From: Burhinus oedicnemus
Lineage: Eukaryota; Chordata; Aves; Charadriiformes; Burhinidae
Assembly: GCA_008921705.1 (NCBI GenBank)
Contig: VFFE01007128.1
Location: forward strand, 2,678,396-2,742,395
Length of the DNA stretch: 64,000 bases
Direction: 5' to 3'
The notes below the pieces were generated by a model. It saw nothing but the letters and a program-made list of their open reading frames with translations, was not told the DNA's origin and searched no databases. The position numbers and the translations under genes are program-made. Positions 22,346-34,500 of the stretch are shown here, piece after piece (the first letter of the stretch is position 1; every line of letters begins with the position of its first letter).

Positions 22346-25300
22346 AAGGAACACACTTCATACTTCCTCTGCCTGCTGGACCAAGAGACACATTGTTTAG
22401 GAAATATCTAAATGGTGTAGCAGAATGGCATAGCTTAGATCTAAAGACATCTCTGAAAATGTAAAATAGAGTACAGTGTAGAAGCAGAGGACAACTGACT
22501 GGATTTTAGTTCTTAAGAGCATGGGACATTAAAGAAAAAAAAAATTAAAAAAATAGGCCTACGGGAACAGAAGCCCCAATTATATATTCCTCCTGGAAAG
22601 GCTGGCAAGGGAGGAAAACTTCTTTGTAATTATTGACTATAGTTACTATGAAAATTGATAAGTATTGATAATAAAGTTATTTTCTGAAACAGAATTACTG
22701 GAAAAATCTTCTCATCTTTTGAATTTGACAAAACAGTATGGAAGGGACTTCCTTGTGTTACCATTTATGCAGTTATTTCCCATGGCACAAAATCACATTA
22801 AAGCTAAGGCTTTAGCTAATCTTCAACAACTCAAGACTGAAACTGAAAGACTAAATAAACCTAAGTCATAGATTAGCTTCATTTGACATTAGATGTGTAG
22901 CTTTTGAAATGCTGGTGTCTTTTTTCAGGTTAAACACGCAAAAATTGAAAGAAGAGACATTATAATCTTTAACGTATATATGCAACAGCAATGAAAAGCA
23001 AGCAGCTGCTTTTGTGGATGATAGTTACCATAGCAATGCATTCCCATAGTCAGTTTGATTACTATAAAATAAAACCTGCAGACTGATCAAGAAAAAAAAA
23101 CCCCTAAACCCTCCCAACAAACAAACCTGAAAATCCACATTAAGCAATGATATATTTAAATAAACACATGTATCAAATGCTACATAATACTTACACATAG
23201 AACTAATTGAACAAAATCAAGCTACACAAAAAAGTAGCAATATTCTGCACTGAAAAGAAAGATCTTATGTGCTTGTGGTAAAACTATTGTGTAAAGTTTG
23301 AAGGTGAAAACGAATCGCTGTTTTCATTGAGAGATCTCAAAATTTCCACAAGAAAAATATTAAATAGACTTCTTACAATAACATAAGCACTGGCACCTTA
23401 TTGTTATACCAATATAAAGAACACACTGCATGAAATCAGAATAGAAATAGATGTTGACTTTGAAGGACAAAAAGAATGACCATCCTTAATCTATACTTGA
23501 ATATGACAGGTAAGAGAAAGGAGAACTTAAAACTACTTTTACAGATTTTGATATTCAAGTTCAGTGCTATAATTAGCAAATGTGCATATCATGATGATAA
23601 AGCACATTTGCTAGGGTGTTGATTCAGCAAAATAACTTGTAACATTATTCAGCTGTTCAGAGTGTGTAATACTTGGACAGCAATTAAAAAGAAGAAGAAA
23701 TTGAGGAAAAACACCAGATTACTCAAGGCAAAAATTCTACAGCGCCAGTATTTCTGTGTTATGCTGCTGCATGTACAGTATGTTACGTGCATTAAATTCA
23801 GCCCATTTAAAAATTTGATGATTATTTATAAAAAAATGTAACCGTGTTGCTCTTTTTCATTTTTGCTTGCACTCTAAGCAGGAATTAGTATTGTACGTAG
23901 ACAATTAAAACACCAATTTACTGCAATTGTTTATTGGTTAAAGAAGGACACTCCTTCCCACTTCTCATATGACAGATTAACCTAAACCACCTTTTAGGTG
24001 TTATTTTTCCAGAACCACAACACTGATTTCATTTTACCATACAGTAAGTGGCACAACATAGTAAAACAGATTTGGAATCTGCAGAAGGTAGAACACAGAA
24101 CAGAGGTTATGCTACACATCCTCAGACAACTGCAAACTCTCTTGGTCTCTAAGATGACTGAGATTGATGGTTGGCGGGATAGATAGTTTACACAGCCCAG
24201 CCATGTATCCAGATTTCTTCAGATATGTTCTCTTTTCTGCCGAGAGATCGAATTTGAAAGCTGTCTGTGCACACTGAATGTTTTTCCCAATCTGTGGATA
24301 TTCCCCAATATTATAAGGCAAAATATTCAGAAATCTCAGGCATGTCCACTGCAGCCATTCCTGTGAGACATGCTTCTGAACTATGTGTATGCAGTCAGTC
24401 TAATGCATATGAACAGAACTATGTAAACTCTTGATTATGAAGGCGCAGAACTTAGAATTGTTCTTCCTGTCACATCTTTCAGACTTGCCTGGTTAAAGTG
24501 ACAATGATCCCTGTTTTGAAAGTGGCAAGGTGATTCTGTGACTGAATGTAGGAATGAGTCTCTAGACAATTTTAAAAAAAAAAAAAAGGATACTCCAGAA
24601 TATTTTGCAGTATTTACAAGGATTTTGAGATAGCTGTCATTTTGGACAGCTGCTCATTCTGTAGTTTGAAATAGAAGAGCTCAGACTGAAGTGCCCTAGT
24701 AAGCCAGAGTCTGTTATCAGACCTTTACGTAGTGTTCCTGGATTATCTTTTCATTCTAAACTGTTTAAATTCTGGGTGGTTGTTTGCTTTCTCATTATGG
24801 AGAGAGAAGGCTTAGATCTATTCAAGTCTTCTTTCAGATCAATACACTAGATAAAGTAGCGTAAGACATCTCTGTAGCCATCCTGTTTGTGATTTTCATC
24901 AAACCTCCTGATGTCTCTGAAAACAGTGGGAACATATTATGTCCACTTACATTAAAGGTCTATGCATAACTCCAACAGAACATTGTTATGGGAGATGTAA
25001 AAAATCCATATATGGAGCCAGCAATAATAGGTAACTGTTAGAATGACTCTTCCTAACTTACAGCAAACTGAGACCCTATTGCTGAGCTACTGCAAAGAAG
25101 CCCTATGTAACTAAACCAACCTGCTATACGTCAGAGAATTTCATGTCCTTGCACTCCACTGGTGGTATTTTCATTCCAGTCACTGGAATCTTTGATGAAT
25201 TACATTATGATATATAATGAAGTCTTCACAGGAAAACCACTGTAGTTTATTTTGAAGCTTAGTCAGAAGGCAGCAACTCTAGAAAAACAGGAAATACATA

Positions 25301-26749
25301 TATTTTAGTGCATTATCTCGTCAATTTTGCATTCCCTTGCACCTTGAAATGGGAACGGATCATTCCCAAATCATGCTTTTTAAGAGTTACAAGATACACC
25401 TGTCATTCTCGCAGAATTAACAATTTTTTACTCAGTTGCTCTCCCTCCTTTGCTTTACTTACCAACTCTGCCTCAACTCATTTTTTCACTTTTCAGTCTT
25501 GCAAATGGAATCAGTTGCATCTTCCTTTCAGTCTGCTTCATTTCTTTAAGCAAAATGTGTAAATCTGTGAAACCAAATTACAGCCGCCTGGTATAAAAAG
25601 GCAGCCTCTACCTTCCTTTATCTGTCAGAAACAACCCCCAAAGTCTCCAATGAGCACCAATGAAACCAGAAATAATAGCAACTTCTATGTAACTCAGAAC
25701 AGGTTTTCCGATGTTTAGAAATAACAGATTTATTTATTTGTTTACGGATTCACAATGTCAAATGCTTTAAGAACACTACATTGTTGTTGGAAAAGTGTAT
25801 TAGTTAAAACAAAAGATTCTTTGTACTTTAAAATGGCACTTTCCTCTAGTAAAGATTAAAATATTCTGTTCATATTCAGAAGATCAAGCTGTTTCTCTAT
25901 AACTGAGCCAATGAGAAAGCTTGAGAAATAAGTAATGCAGAAAATAAACGTTAATTCAATATACTTGTTTATATTTGGATTTATTAGTGACTTTGTAAGT
26001 TACAGACTAAATATTGTTAGATGAAAAAGCACTACCAGCCTGTAAAGAAGACCAAATGTGTTTGGGTAGTGAGTTTGGAGTTTATACCCAGCAAAAAAAT
26101 CAGTTCACCTTTCAGGATCTATTGTTATTTGAAATGCGGCATCAAGCAGTATGTCCACAAATGAAGATCTGAGTTAAACAAGACTATATATATTTATTTG
26201 TTATGTCTATATATTTATTTTCTAATAAAACCAGTGGCTTGTAGACTGGAACTTGCTGATTGGGTGACTTGGCCCTACAAACAGCATTTAACAAGGCATG
26301 TTGAACGAGATATGGTGATGCTTGATGTACTCCAAGTGGTGCAAGTTCACTGTACGCATTCAACAGAGTGACAAAATCTCAATATGATGGATTCTTTGAG
26401 CTGTTTTTATACAAATGTCAAAACACAGTAGATAGAGAGGTAAGTACATGCTAGTGTAAAAAGATAGATGTATTTCCAATATTCTAGATACTAAGCACTT
26501 AAATTTATATATAATGGAAATGAAATAACTGGAAATGATCCAGCCTGCTACACTTCTTTCTACAACGATCATATCCCCTACTGCACGTTTGAGACTGAAC
26601 AGGCAATATGAAGGCTGTCTTTAACTTGGGAGAGTATCGGCTCACTTTAAGCAGTATTGAAAGAATTAAGACTTTCACCTTTTTTCCTTCTTAATCCCTC
26701 TTTCTCTGTTCTGTGTTAGTTTTACAGAACGGTTCTTAACCTGTGGCCA
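22346..26749. other. Intergenic, no gene seen
   Basis: A/T-rich DNA upstream of the DIPK2A CpG island. All open frames are short, and no repeat or RNA gene was recognised. Confidence 0.55.
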
Positions 26750-27567
26750 GTGACATCCGCACGGAAGGATCGTGAGGGCACCCTGCACGGCGCGCTGCCC
26801 TCTTCACTCCGCCGGCTACATGGCTGCACCCTGCCGCTTCTCCCTCCGCATTCGGGACGGGCTACACGCCTTCCCAAGGACCGGGTGCAGTGGTCCCACG
26901 ATGTAACCGAGGCATGATCGCGCCCATGAACTGCTCATGCCAGCACTGGAATTTGAAACTGGGAAACCCGTCCTGTGGCCTCAGCAAACCAAACTGGTTC
27001 GTGCAGCTGGGTTCACTCTATCAGTTGTTTGCGAACTGTACAGCGTTGTATGAGGTGTTTTGCACGAATCTCAGTTCTGTGTTTCTTCCCTGACGAAAAG
27101 CACTGTAAACCGGGCACGGAATGCGGGGGCTCCAGCCCCCGCAGGCTGCCGGACACCGGCCGTGCCGGCATCGCCCGGCCCCTGCCTTCCCCGCGGGCGA
27201 GAGGCCGGGTCCCGCCGTCCCGGGCACTCGCTGGGTGCGCGCCAGCCGCGGCACCGCGATGCCTGCCCGCGAGCGGCCGCTTAGCGGCAGGTCTGAGCCG
27301 CGCTGGCGCCGGTACCGCCGCGCCAGGAGATAGCGGCGGGACGGCCGAGGCAGCCCTTGAGGACGGGCGGGCGTGCGGCGGCGACCGTAGCGCTGCGAGG
27401 GGCGGGCAGGGCCGTGCAGGGTGACGGAAACCGCACGGGCAGCAACAAGGTCGAGTCCCGCCGGTCGCGTAGGACCGCTGGCCCGGGGCCGGTCTTGGGC
27501 AGGCTGCTGCCCGCTGTGCCGCTAGTGACGGCTTCTGCCGGGGGCCGCGGGGCGACAGGCAGACAAC

Positions 27568-27645
27568 ATGGCGGCCGCGGCAGCAGGCGCCGGCCCCTCC
27601 GCCCCCTGCCCTGGCGGCACGAGAGCCCCGCGGGGCCGGGGCTGA
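27568..27645 (+). CDS. Possible uORF (25 codons) in DIPK2A leader
   Basis: An ATG in strong Kozak context (A at -3, G at +4) opens a 25-codon frame rich in Ala/Gly/Pro/Arg (MAAAAAGAGP...), ending at TGA 27643-27645. It lies about 235 bp plus gap before the DIPK2A ATG, in a different frame or separated by the gap. It would be translated only if transcription starts upstream of it. The ATG is part of the YY1-like site, so transcription could equally start at or downstream of it. No family resemblance; speculative. Confidence 0.3.
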   Translation: MAAAAAGAGPSAPCPGGTRAPRGRG

Positions 27646-27806
27646 GGCGGCGGGGAGGGCGCCCCGCCCCCTCCGTCTGCCCGCCTCCCGCCCCGCCCCT
27701 TCCCCAGCGCGCGCGCACGCCCCGCCCCGAGCCCCGCCCTCCCTGCGTCCACCCCGCGCGCGTGGCGGCCCCGCCCTCCGACTCCGAGGGGAAGGGGGAG
27801 TTGGGG

Positions 27807-27826
27807 NNNNNNNNNNNNNNNNNNNN
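27807..27826. other. Assembly gap (20 N)
   Basis: Twenty Ns in the GC-rich DIPK2A leader, a region type that sequences poorly. The true length may differ from 20. Confidence 0.99.
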
Positions 27827-27880
27827 GGGAGCGAGCGCGGCGGAGGGTGGGGGGGGCCGGGCCCGGCCCGGTCCGGGACG

Positions 27881-28534
27881 ATGCTGCGGCTGGTGTCGCT
27901 GAAGTTGGGGCGGCTGTACCGCTACGTGAAGCTGGCGGTGCTGGGCAGCCTGGCGGCGGCGCTGGTGCTGAACACGCACTCGCTGCTGGCCTCGCTGCAG
28001 CGCAACGAGCTGTCGGAGCGGCGCTTCCTGCAGCTCAATAAGTGCCCGGCCTGCTGGGGCACCAGCTGGTGCCGCAAGTTCCTCAACGGGCAGCTGCGGC
28101 TGGAGAGCTGGGGCCGCCTGCGCCTCTTCGACTTCTTCAACGTCAAGAACGTCTACTTCGCGCGCTACGGGGAGCCCCGCGAGGGCAGCCGCCGCGTCGT
28201 CCTCAAGCGCCTGGGCTCCGCGCAGGAGCTGGCCGACATCGACACCAAGATCTGCCGCCGCGCCACCGGCAGGGGCCGCTGCGACCTCCTCCAGGCCCTG
28301 CACGCCACCGAGTTCGCCAGCCTGAACGGCGACGTGCGGCTCCTCACCCCCGACGCCGTGGAGGGCTGGTCGGACCTGGTGCACTGCCCCTCGCAGCGCC
28401 TGCTCGACCGCCTGGTCCGCCGCTACGCCGAGACCAAGGACTCGGGCAGCTTCCTGCTGCGCAACCTGAAGGACTCGGAGCGCATGCAGCTCCTCATCAC
28501 CCTCGCCTTCAACCCCGAGCCGCTGGTGCTGCAG
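27881..28534 (+). CDS. DIPK2A: DIPK2A exon 1 (residues 1-218)
   Basis: First coding exon of divergent protein kinase domain 2A (C3orf58, DIA1, HASF, GoPro49), a Golgi/secreted protein of the FAM69-related kinase-like group, reported to be cardioprotective and cartilage-expressed in mammals. The ATG at 27881 gives the conserved start MLRLVSLKLGRLYRYVKL. A hydrophobic signal or signal-anchor segment spans about residues 17-38. A conserved cysteine cluster follows (C54, C57, C64, with LNKCPACWGTSWC). A Gly-rich stretch GEPREG (97-102) and VVLKRL with K109 plausibly correspond to the kinase G-loop and ATP-binding lysine (inference). Other markers are the Cys pair 125/134 and YAETKDSGSFLLRNLKDSER, near-identical to the human protein as I recall it. 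The exon ends at CAG|GTAAGC, phase 0. The frame stays open 294 bp into the intron (stop at 28826), so intron retention would add an unrelated tail. Confidence 0.96.
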
Positions 28535-31500
28535 GTAAGCGCGCCCGACGGCGCCCGGCCGGCCGGGAGTGCCCGGGTGGGCGACCGCCCCCGCCGGCTC
28601 TCCTTGGTGCCGCCCCCGCCTGCCCCGGCCGGGCAGGGCGCGGCGGGTCCCGTGCTGGAAGTCCGGTGCCAGCCGAGCGCCCTCCGCGGCCCTTCGTCCC
28701 CCGCCGTGGCCCGGGTCTCCTTTGCCGCCGCGCCGGGCGCACGCAGGCGTGTCTCTGCGGGGGAGAGCAGGGCTCCTGGGAAGGTGGGCTCTCCTCCTCG
28801 AGGTCTCTGCCCTAACAGTGACTCTTAGGTAAAGATCCCAGCTGGGTGGGCTGAGGGAGGGGGTATCCGATTCCCGCTCTGGGCAGGAGGCGTTTCTTTG
28901 TCTCGCTCAGTCTCATAGTTTTTCATTCTTTCTCAAAGACTTGGTGCGTTTTCCCGATTTGTTCTCCTCCTCGGCGCTACCGTGCCGCGCGGCTTTAACT
29001 CGTTCTCCATCCTTCTCGCCTTTCTCATCGAGGCAGGGAGCTCGCTTTTCCCTTCGGTAGCGAAGGGTGACAGCAAGCAGCTATTCCGCAGGAAGCGAGG
29101 CGGGGTGGCACGCTGTAAGGCAGGTGCTTTCTGGTGGATTTATGCCCTTTACAGTTAAGTGTTAGCCTTGAATCCCGTGGCGTCTCCCATAATACGTACG
29201 TTGCTAGGCCGCTGTGGGAATTGGTGATTAGTTTCTTAGGGTCTAGTTTAATAGGTGGTGGGTAGAGACTTTATTGTAATGCCGTGTGCTTTCCTTGTCA
29301 AAATGTGACTCAGGTGCTACATCGTGCTCTTATGTGAACTGAATATGATTTTGGTTTTTTCTCTTGGTAAAAGTTAGGTATTTCATAGCCTGAAAATGGA
29401 GCGACAAATAAATGAACAGTATTCTCTTTTCAGCAGTTACCTAATTTATATTCTTCGGTTAGGAGGACTGGTCATGTGCAGACCAGAAATTTGTTCTTTA
29501 ACATGTCATGTACATTTTTAGGTGAAAAATTTGTAGGGAACTGTTTTATTCTGTGGCACTACTCAGTTGCTTCTGTTGCATGTCTGTTTAGATTGGGAGC
29601 TTTGCATTCCGGCTCTTAACACTATCAAGGGAACTCCAAGTATGCCTTTAGTGTGCAAGTTTGGACTTGGAATTGTTTAGTCTAACTACTGAACTGTCCT
29701 TCCCTTTATCTGGTGTATGATAAAAAGAATATTTGCAAATACATTTGAAAGCATCACTGCGTGATTACTGTTATAAACATCTGCTGTTTCTCTAGTGAGA
29801 CGCCAAGAAATATCTAATGCTGAAAAAGCAGTACTGCAGGTTTTACCCTCCGGCTAATTCACCTACTGATTAATTTCTAGAGAATGCATTTATGAGCTCT
29901 ACTTAATTAAAAATATGTTTTTGGGTAGAATGCCTTCTGCCCTTCAGTCTCTCCATGTACAGCTCTTGGGTTTTGTTTTCAAAGTTTCCAGTTTGCTTCT
30001 CAGCGGACTTAGTGTACAGTATGTCTCTTCCGTTTTGCTGTAAAGTTGCTCCTGAGCACAGTGAAAAAGAGAACTCCACTTAAGAAAATCAAAACTGCTT
30101 TGCTGAGTATATTTGGAAATTCTTTGAGAATTGATTTGTTTTGGCTGTATTTCATACAACTTACAGTTTTGGTTTTGAACACTGGTTCCAACATACTGAG
30201 CATAGACCTAGGAGGCCAGAAAACAGCTCTGTGTGTTTCTTCATAATTTGCGGGGGTGATGTATTCTTTACAGACAAAGGGTACGGCACAGTTGCAGCAT
30301 TTACTGTTGTGGTGTGGATCAAAGGCAGTGGGCAGCACTGGGTGATTTAAGAGCCTTGATTCCTGTCAGCTTCTTGATAAGCTGTGGATGAGCCCTGAGG
30401 CTGCCAAGCAAATCTGTTGAAGAGATGAAAATCTGTGGACGTGAACTTAACAAGCACTTTGCTCACCGTTTATCTTAGCGAAGGTGCTGCTGAGAGCAGA
30501 GCAGGTCAAATTGGTGGGAAGTGAGGCAGCGTTTGCCAGTCCAGAGTGCGGTAACGTTGTCTGGCACCTCTTACCAGGTCAAAAGTGTTTTGCAGAGTCT
30601 TGTGAATTTTGATGCATAGGCATATCCTGGAAAATATTTCTGGGGAACTACAGGTCAGCTTTGTGTGTTGAAACACTCTTAATGTATTCTCCAGAAGTAT
30701 TAATTAACTTTGGTAATGGGTACTGGAGGTTGGAATACCTTTCCTCCGTTGGGAATGAAATATCTTAAATATGTGAATCTGAATGAACTCTTCTCATTTG
30801 CATAACATGTCACATACCACTCCATTCTCAGCCTTTACCCGAGAAACACATAGCAAATGGGTAATTCTGTGTTATGCAGCTATTGCAACAGCAAGATGCA
30901 AGGTAATCTTTATGAGAGATGAAGTTACTTTCCAGAAGTGATAACCAGCTGCTGAGAAATTTGCTTTATACATGAGATATATAAAACAACTTATGGTATA
31001 GTTTCTGCAGTATTGACAAGGGCAGATATTGGCACGAGAATGAGACTTGTAGGCTTGTTATAAAAATCAGCAGCTCCCAAGAAGGAAAACCCGGGTGACA
31101 TCATGTGAAGAATCAGATTTTTAATTCAAAAGAAAGAAAGAAAAAAAAAAAAAGAATTGATGCATTTAACTCATGCTGCTTGTCACTGGAAGGCACAAGG
31201 AAAAGTACTGCTAGTTTTTGATTAGAGCTTTGCATGAAACACTACTGTGATAGTTTAACACACTGTCATGAATAACCGTTTTTGTTTAGAAGCAGAGATA
31301 ACTTCTAAATTCTCGGTGTTCAGTGCATTACAGTTCTGAGTTATTTAATTAAGTTACAGGAGCAGCCAAATATAAATAGGCACTGAATTTAAAGCTTGAT
31401 CTTTGATTTGTAATAGAAAATTCACTTTAAGCATCTACTAGAGCTAGTAATTTGTGGACTGTAAGACTTTTTATCAGACTGGGATTTTAGCTTGAAGCCT

Positions 31501-34500
31501 ATTTGGAGTGTGGATTATTCCTAAAGTGCCGTTGCTTACAAACTGCATATTGTCACAACTGACTGACAGCTTTTGCTGTAGGAAGTTTTCAGGTGGAGCT
31601 TCAACCCATAGCATGATACACTTTTATTACGAGTCTCTAAACAGTAGTAAAACAGCACAGTTTTGTATAGATTACTTATTGTAATCCTTACTCAATATTT
31701 ATATTTGTTACAGCTTTTTCATTAACCTTCTGCATCCACGTTTGTTAAACAGTTGCGTAGGTGTACTCAATGAAGAATTCAGCCCCTTTTGCCATTTTAC
31801 TTGATGAATCAAGTGGCGGGACAGCTGCATTATGATTCGGTACAGTTTACATCTCTTCTGGGGATTAAAATACTTTTTTACTTTCATAGAACCTTGCTAA
31901 ACTAGTCAGTACTTAAATCCTCTCACATTTTTTATCTGAATTTACATTTGAATGAAACAACCTGTATTTGAGGGTTGAGGAGAAATTTTTTAACTTGAAG
32001 TTTAAATGTTTAAGATTTAACTTCTGATAGGTTTGGGGTTTTTCCTTCCTCTTTCTAATAGTCCTTTCCCGCAATAAAGGAAAACACTTTTTAGTAAAAC
32101 AAGTTCTGATCTGTAATCAAAATTTGATACATCTAAACCAATATTTTATGTACACATGAACAGCTTATTCATACAAAAGCAACAACAAAACTTGCTGCTG
32201 TTCCCTTCAACTAATTTAATGGAAAGCAGAGTATTTTAAGTAGGAGTCACCTGGAGGATAGGATCTGTGCATGGCATCTGATTCATAGTTGAATGTGATG
32301 ACTGTGTGCGTCAAACACTTGCAAAGATAGGTCGGCCAAAGTTGCCTTGTGAAGAAATAGCAAAATTTTAAAAATAAATTGGGTTGCAGACTGAGTGCAG
32401 TGTGAATACTCTCTTCTTGCAGAATTCATAGAACAAGCATGTATGTAAGTAGGTTTATCCTCACTCCATGACTTTTTATAAAATCACCCACCTTCTAGTT
32501 TGTCTTTTAAAAATAACTGTAGTGGAGAAACTTTCTTCTTTTTTTTTTTTTTTTAAGCATGATGTGCGTTCAAATAATGATGTGTTTCAACTTTATGAAG
32601 TAACATGATTAATTTTTGTCTTCACTGGCAAACAGAACCACAAACTTACTGTCACAGAACCAAAAATGTTTGCTGCCTATTGTGAAAATCCAGAGAGGCT
32701 AAGATTGTTGTTCAGTCTTTGACTCTTACAAAAGTTCTCCCCCAGGGCCCCTATTCCTAACAAGATTTTTTTGAAAACCAAGGCAGTTCAACAGAAAGAT
32801 TTGGGGAAATAGTTAAGCTTTCTCTAGACATACCTTTTATTTTCCATAGAGCTCCTGCACTGATCTCTATCAGTCTCCAGATTTCCTACTTAGAGCCGCT
32901 GTGACTGTCTCTTAACAGTTTTTGAGCTACTGTCGTGCCACCATAGCTGGTATGCTGTGAGCCATAGTGTGCAACCACGCATTGTCCAACACATGGAGTC
33001 CTGTGGCAAAGCTGTAAGTTCTGTACTTACAGCTTTTTTTTCTTTTTAAACTTACATGGAAAAAACCCTCCAAAATCATCAATGCCCAAAGAACAGGGCA
33101 AAGCAGAGCATTCCTTGTTCTGGAAGTTGGGGAAACTACAGTATAACTCACTACTGCAAAAGTAAGGAATTTTTTTCTAGATAAAGAAAATTGTGTAGAT
33201 AAGAAAATTGTGGGGTTTTTTTCAGAAAAGCAGTTGTATATATGTTAGCTATGAATGACAGATTACATTTGTCCTGGAGAAGCTGAAACATAGGTTCTAT
33301 TAATTGCTGTGGTGAAAGTCCACCTAGAGCTGGTCTTGCAATACTGTCTTGCCTTTGTGCTGGCTATATTATTGGTGTACAGTACTGCCAGATGCACTAT
33401 TAAAATGACAGTGCATTTGCTTTGTTTTCAAAGCAAATTTGAAGTTTGCACACAAACTTTGCTACTAAAATAAAGGTAAATAAAACGCTTGCAAGTAATG
33501 TGGGTTTTATTCCAGACTATAGGTGTCTGAATTATATTTGGAGTGCATTAATGCAACTTTGTCTTGAGCTGTAACTTTTAACAACCTGTTTAAAATGAAC
33601 ATTCTTTAAAGAGTAATAGTGAACATTTATATCTTGTATGTAAATCACAAGTCTCAAAGACTTTTTCTGACTCTAAGAAAAATTCCAGTACCTATATGGA
33701 AAATAGCAGTATTTCTGCATTTTTTAATACATTGTGTAAATCTTTGCCCTTCCCTCAGATATGTATTTAGCTTTCTGAATACTTAAGTAAGCTTAATGAC
33801 TTTATTCTTCTCACAACTTCTGATTGTTGTTATTCCTTGTGGAAAAAAAAAAAAGCACAAAAAGCAACAGCTGTATCTCTATTCATAGTATAATTACACT
33901 GCATGAACAGTCTGTTGCCACATAACCTAAAATTCTTCTGGTTTCTCTTCATGTCATCATTGGGGTTTCTGTTTGGTTTTGTTAGGGGAAGAACAATAAT
34001 TGGCATCTGGTAAACATATATTAAAACATTAACTGTGATCTCTTTGATACAATTTCTTGTGCTGAATTCACTCAAAGTAGCAATTTAGCCAAATGTTTTA
34101 CAGAATTATTTTGCTGATACGTACATAACTCAGTAAGAAGTAAATGGGCAACTTTTCTTGCCTGGGATTTCTTTTTTCTTTTTTTATCATACACGCTGTT
34201 CTAGTCGTAGGTTATTTTCTATAGTTCTATTCTAAATACATTGGTAGAATGCCATCCAGTTTTAATACTTGGTGCCTTTTAAACTTTCTTCATTTCTCAA
34301 TTTGGTGTTTCTGGTACATAATTGCTATGCGAAATACCAAGTAGTGGATTTAAGGCAGTTGTCTGCACTACCTGATGTGTCTTCTAGTGGACTTGTATTA
34401 TTTAAGTCCTGACTCATAGAGATACTGGCATTTTGACGTACTAAGGAGTATTTAATGTATTGTATTTTAAAATGTTGGGTGTCTTCCTCCGACCTTTGTG

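Larger units (their letters stand above)
26750..27880 (+). promoter_or_regulatory. DIPK2A: DIPK2A CpG island, promoter and 5' UTR
   Basis: Base composition switches from A/T-rich to strongly G+C- and CpG-rich in two steps: a weak shoulder at about 26750-26930, then the dense island from about 27100 that runs through exon 1 to about 28760. Several SP1/KLF-type GC boxes (CCCCGCCC and variants) lie at about 27660-27780. A perfect YY1-type site, AACATGGCGGC, lies at 27565-27575; such sites often sit at or just after the start site of CpG-island genes. There is no TATA box. A 20-N gap at 27807-27826 interrupts the region 54 bp before the start codon, so the true leader length and start site are unknown. 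Confidence 0.8.

Noticed and set aside
27281..28384. 367-codon minus-strand ORF over the DIPK2A promoter and exon 1
   Set aside because: It is antisense to a well-identified exon, spans a 20-N gap, and owes its openness to high GC. No family resemblance.
28042..28815. 257-codon plus-strand ORF in another frame of DIPK2A exon 1
   Set aside because: Pro/Arg/Gly-rich shadow frame of the real exon, running across the splice donor.
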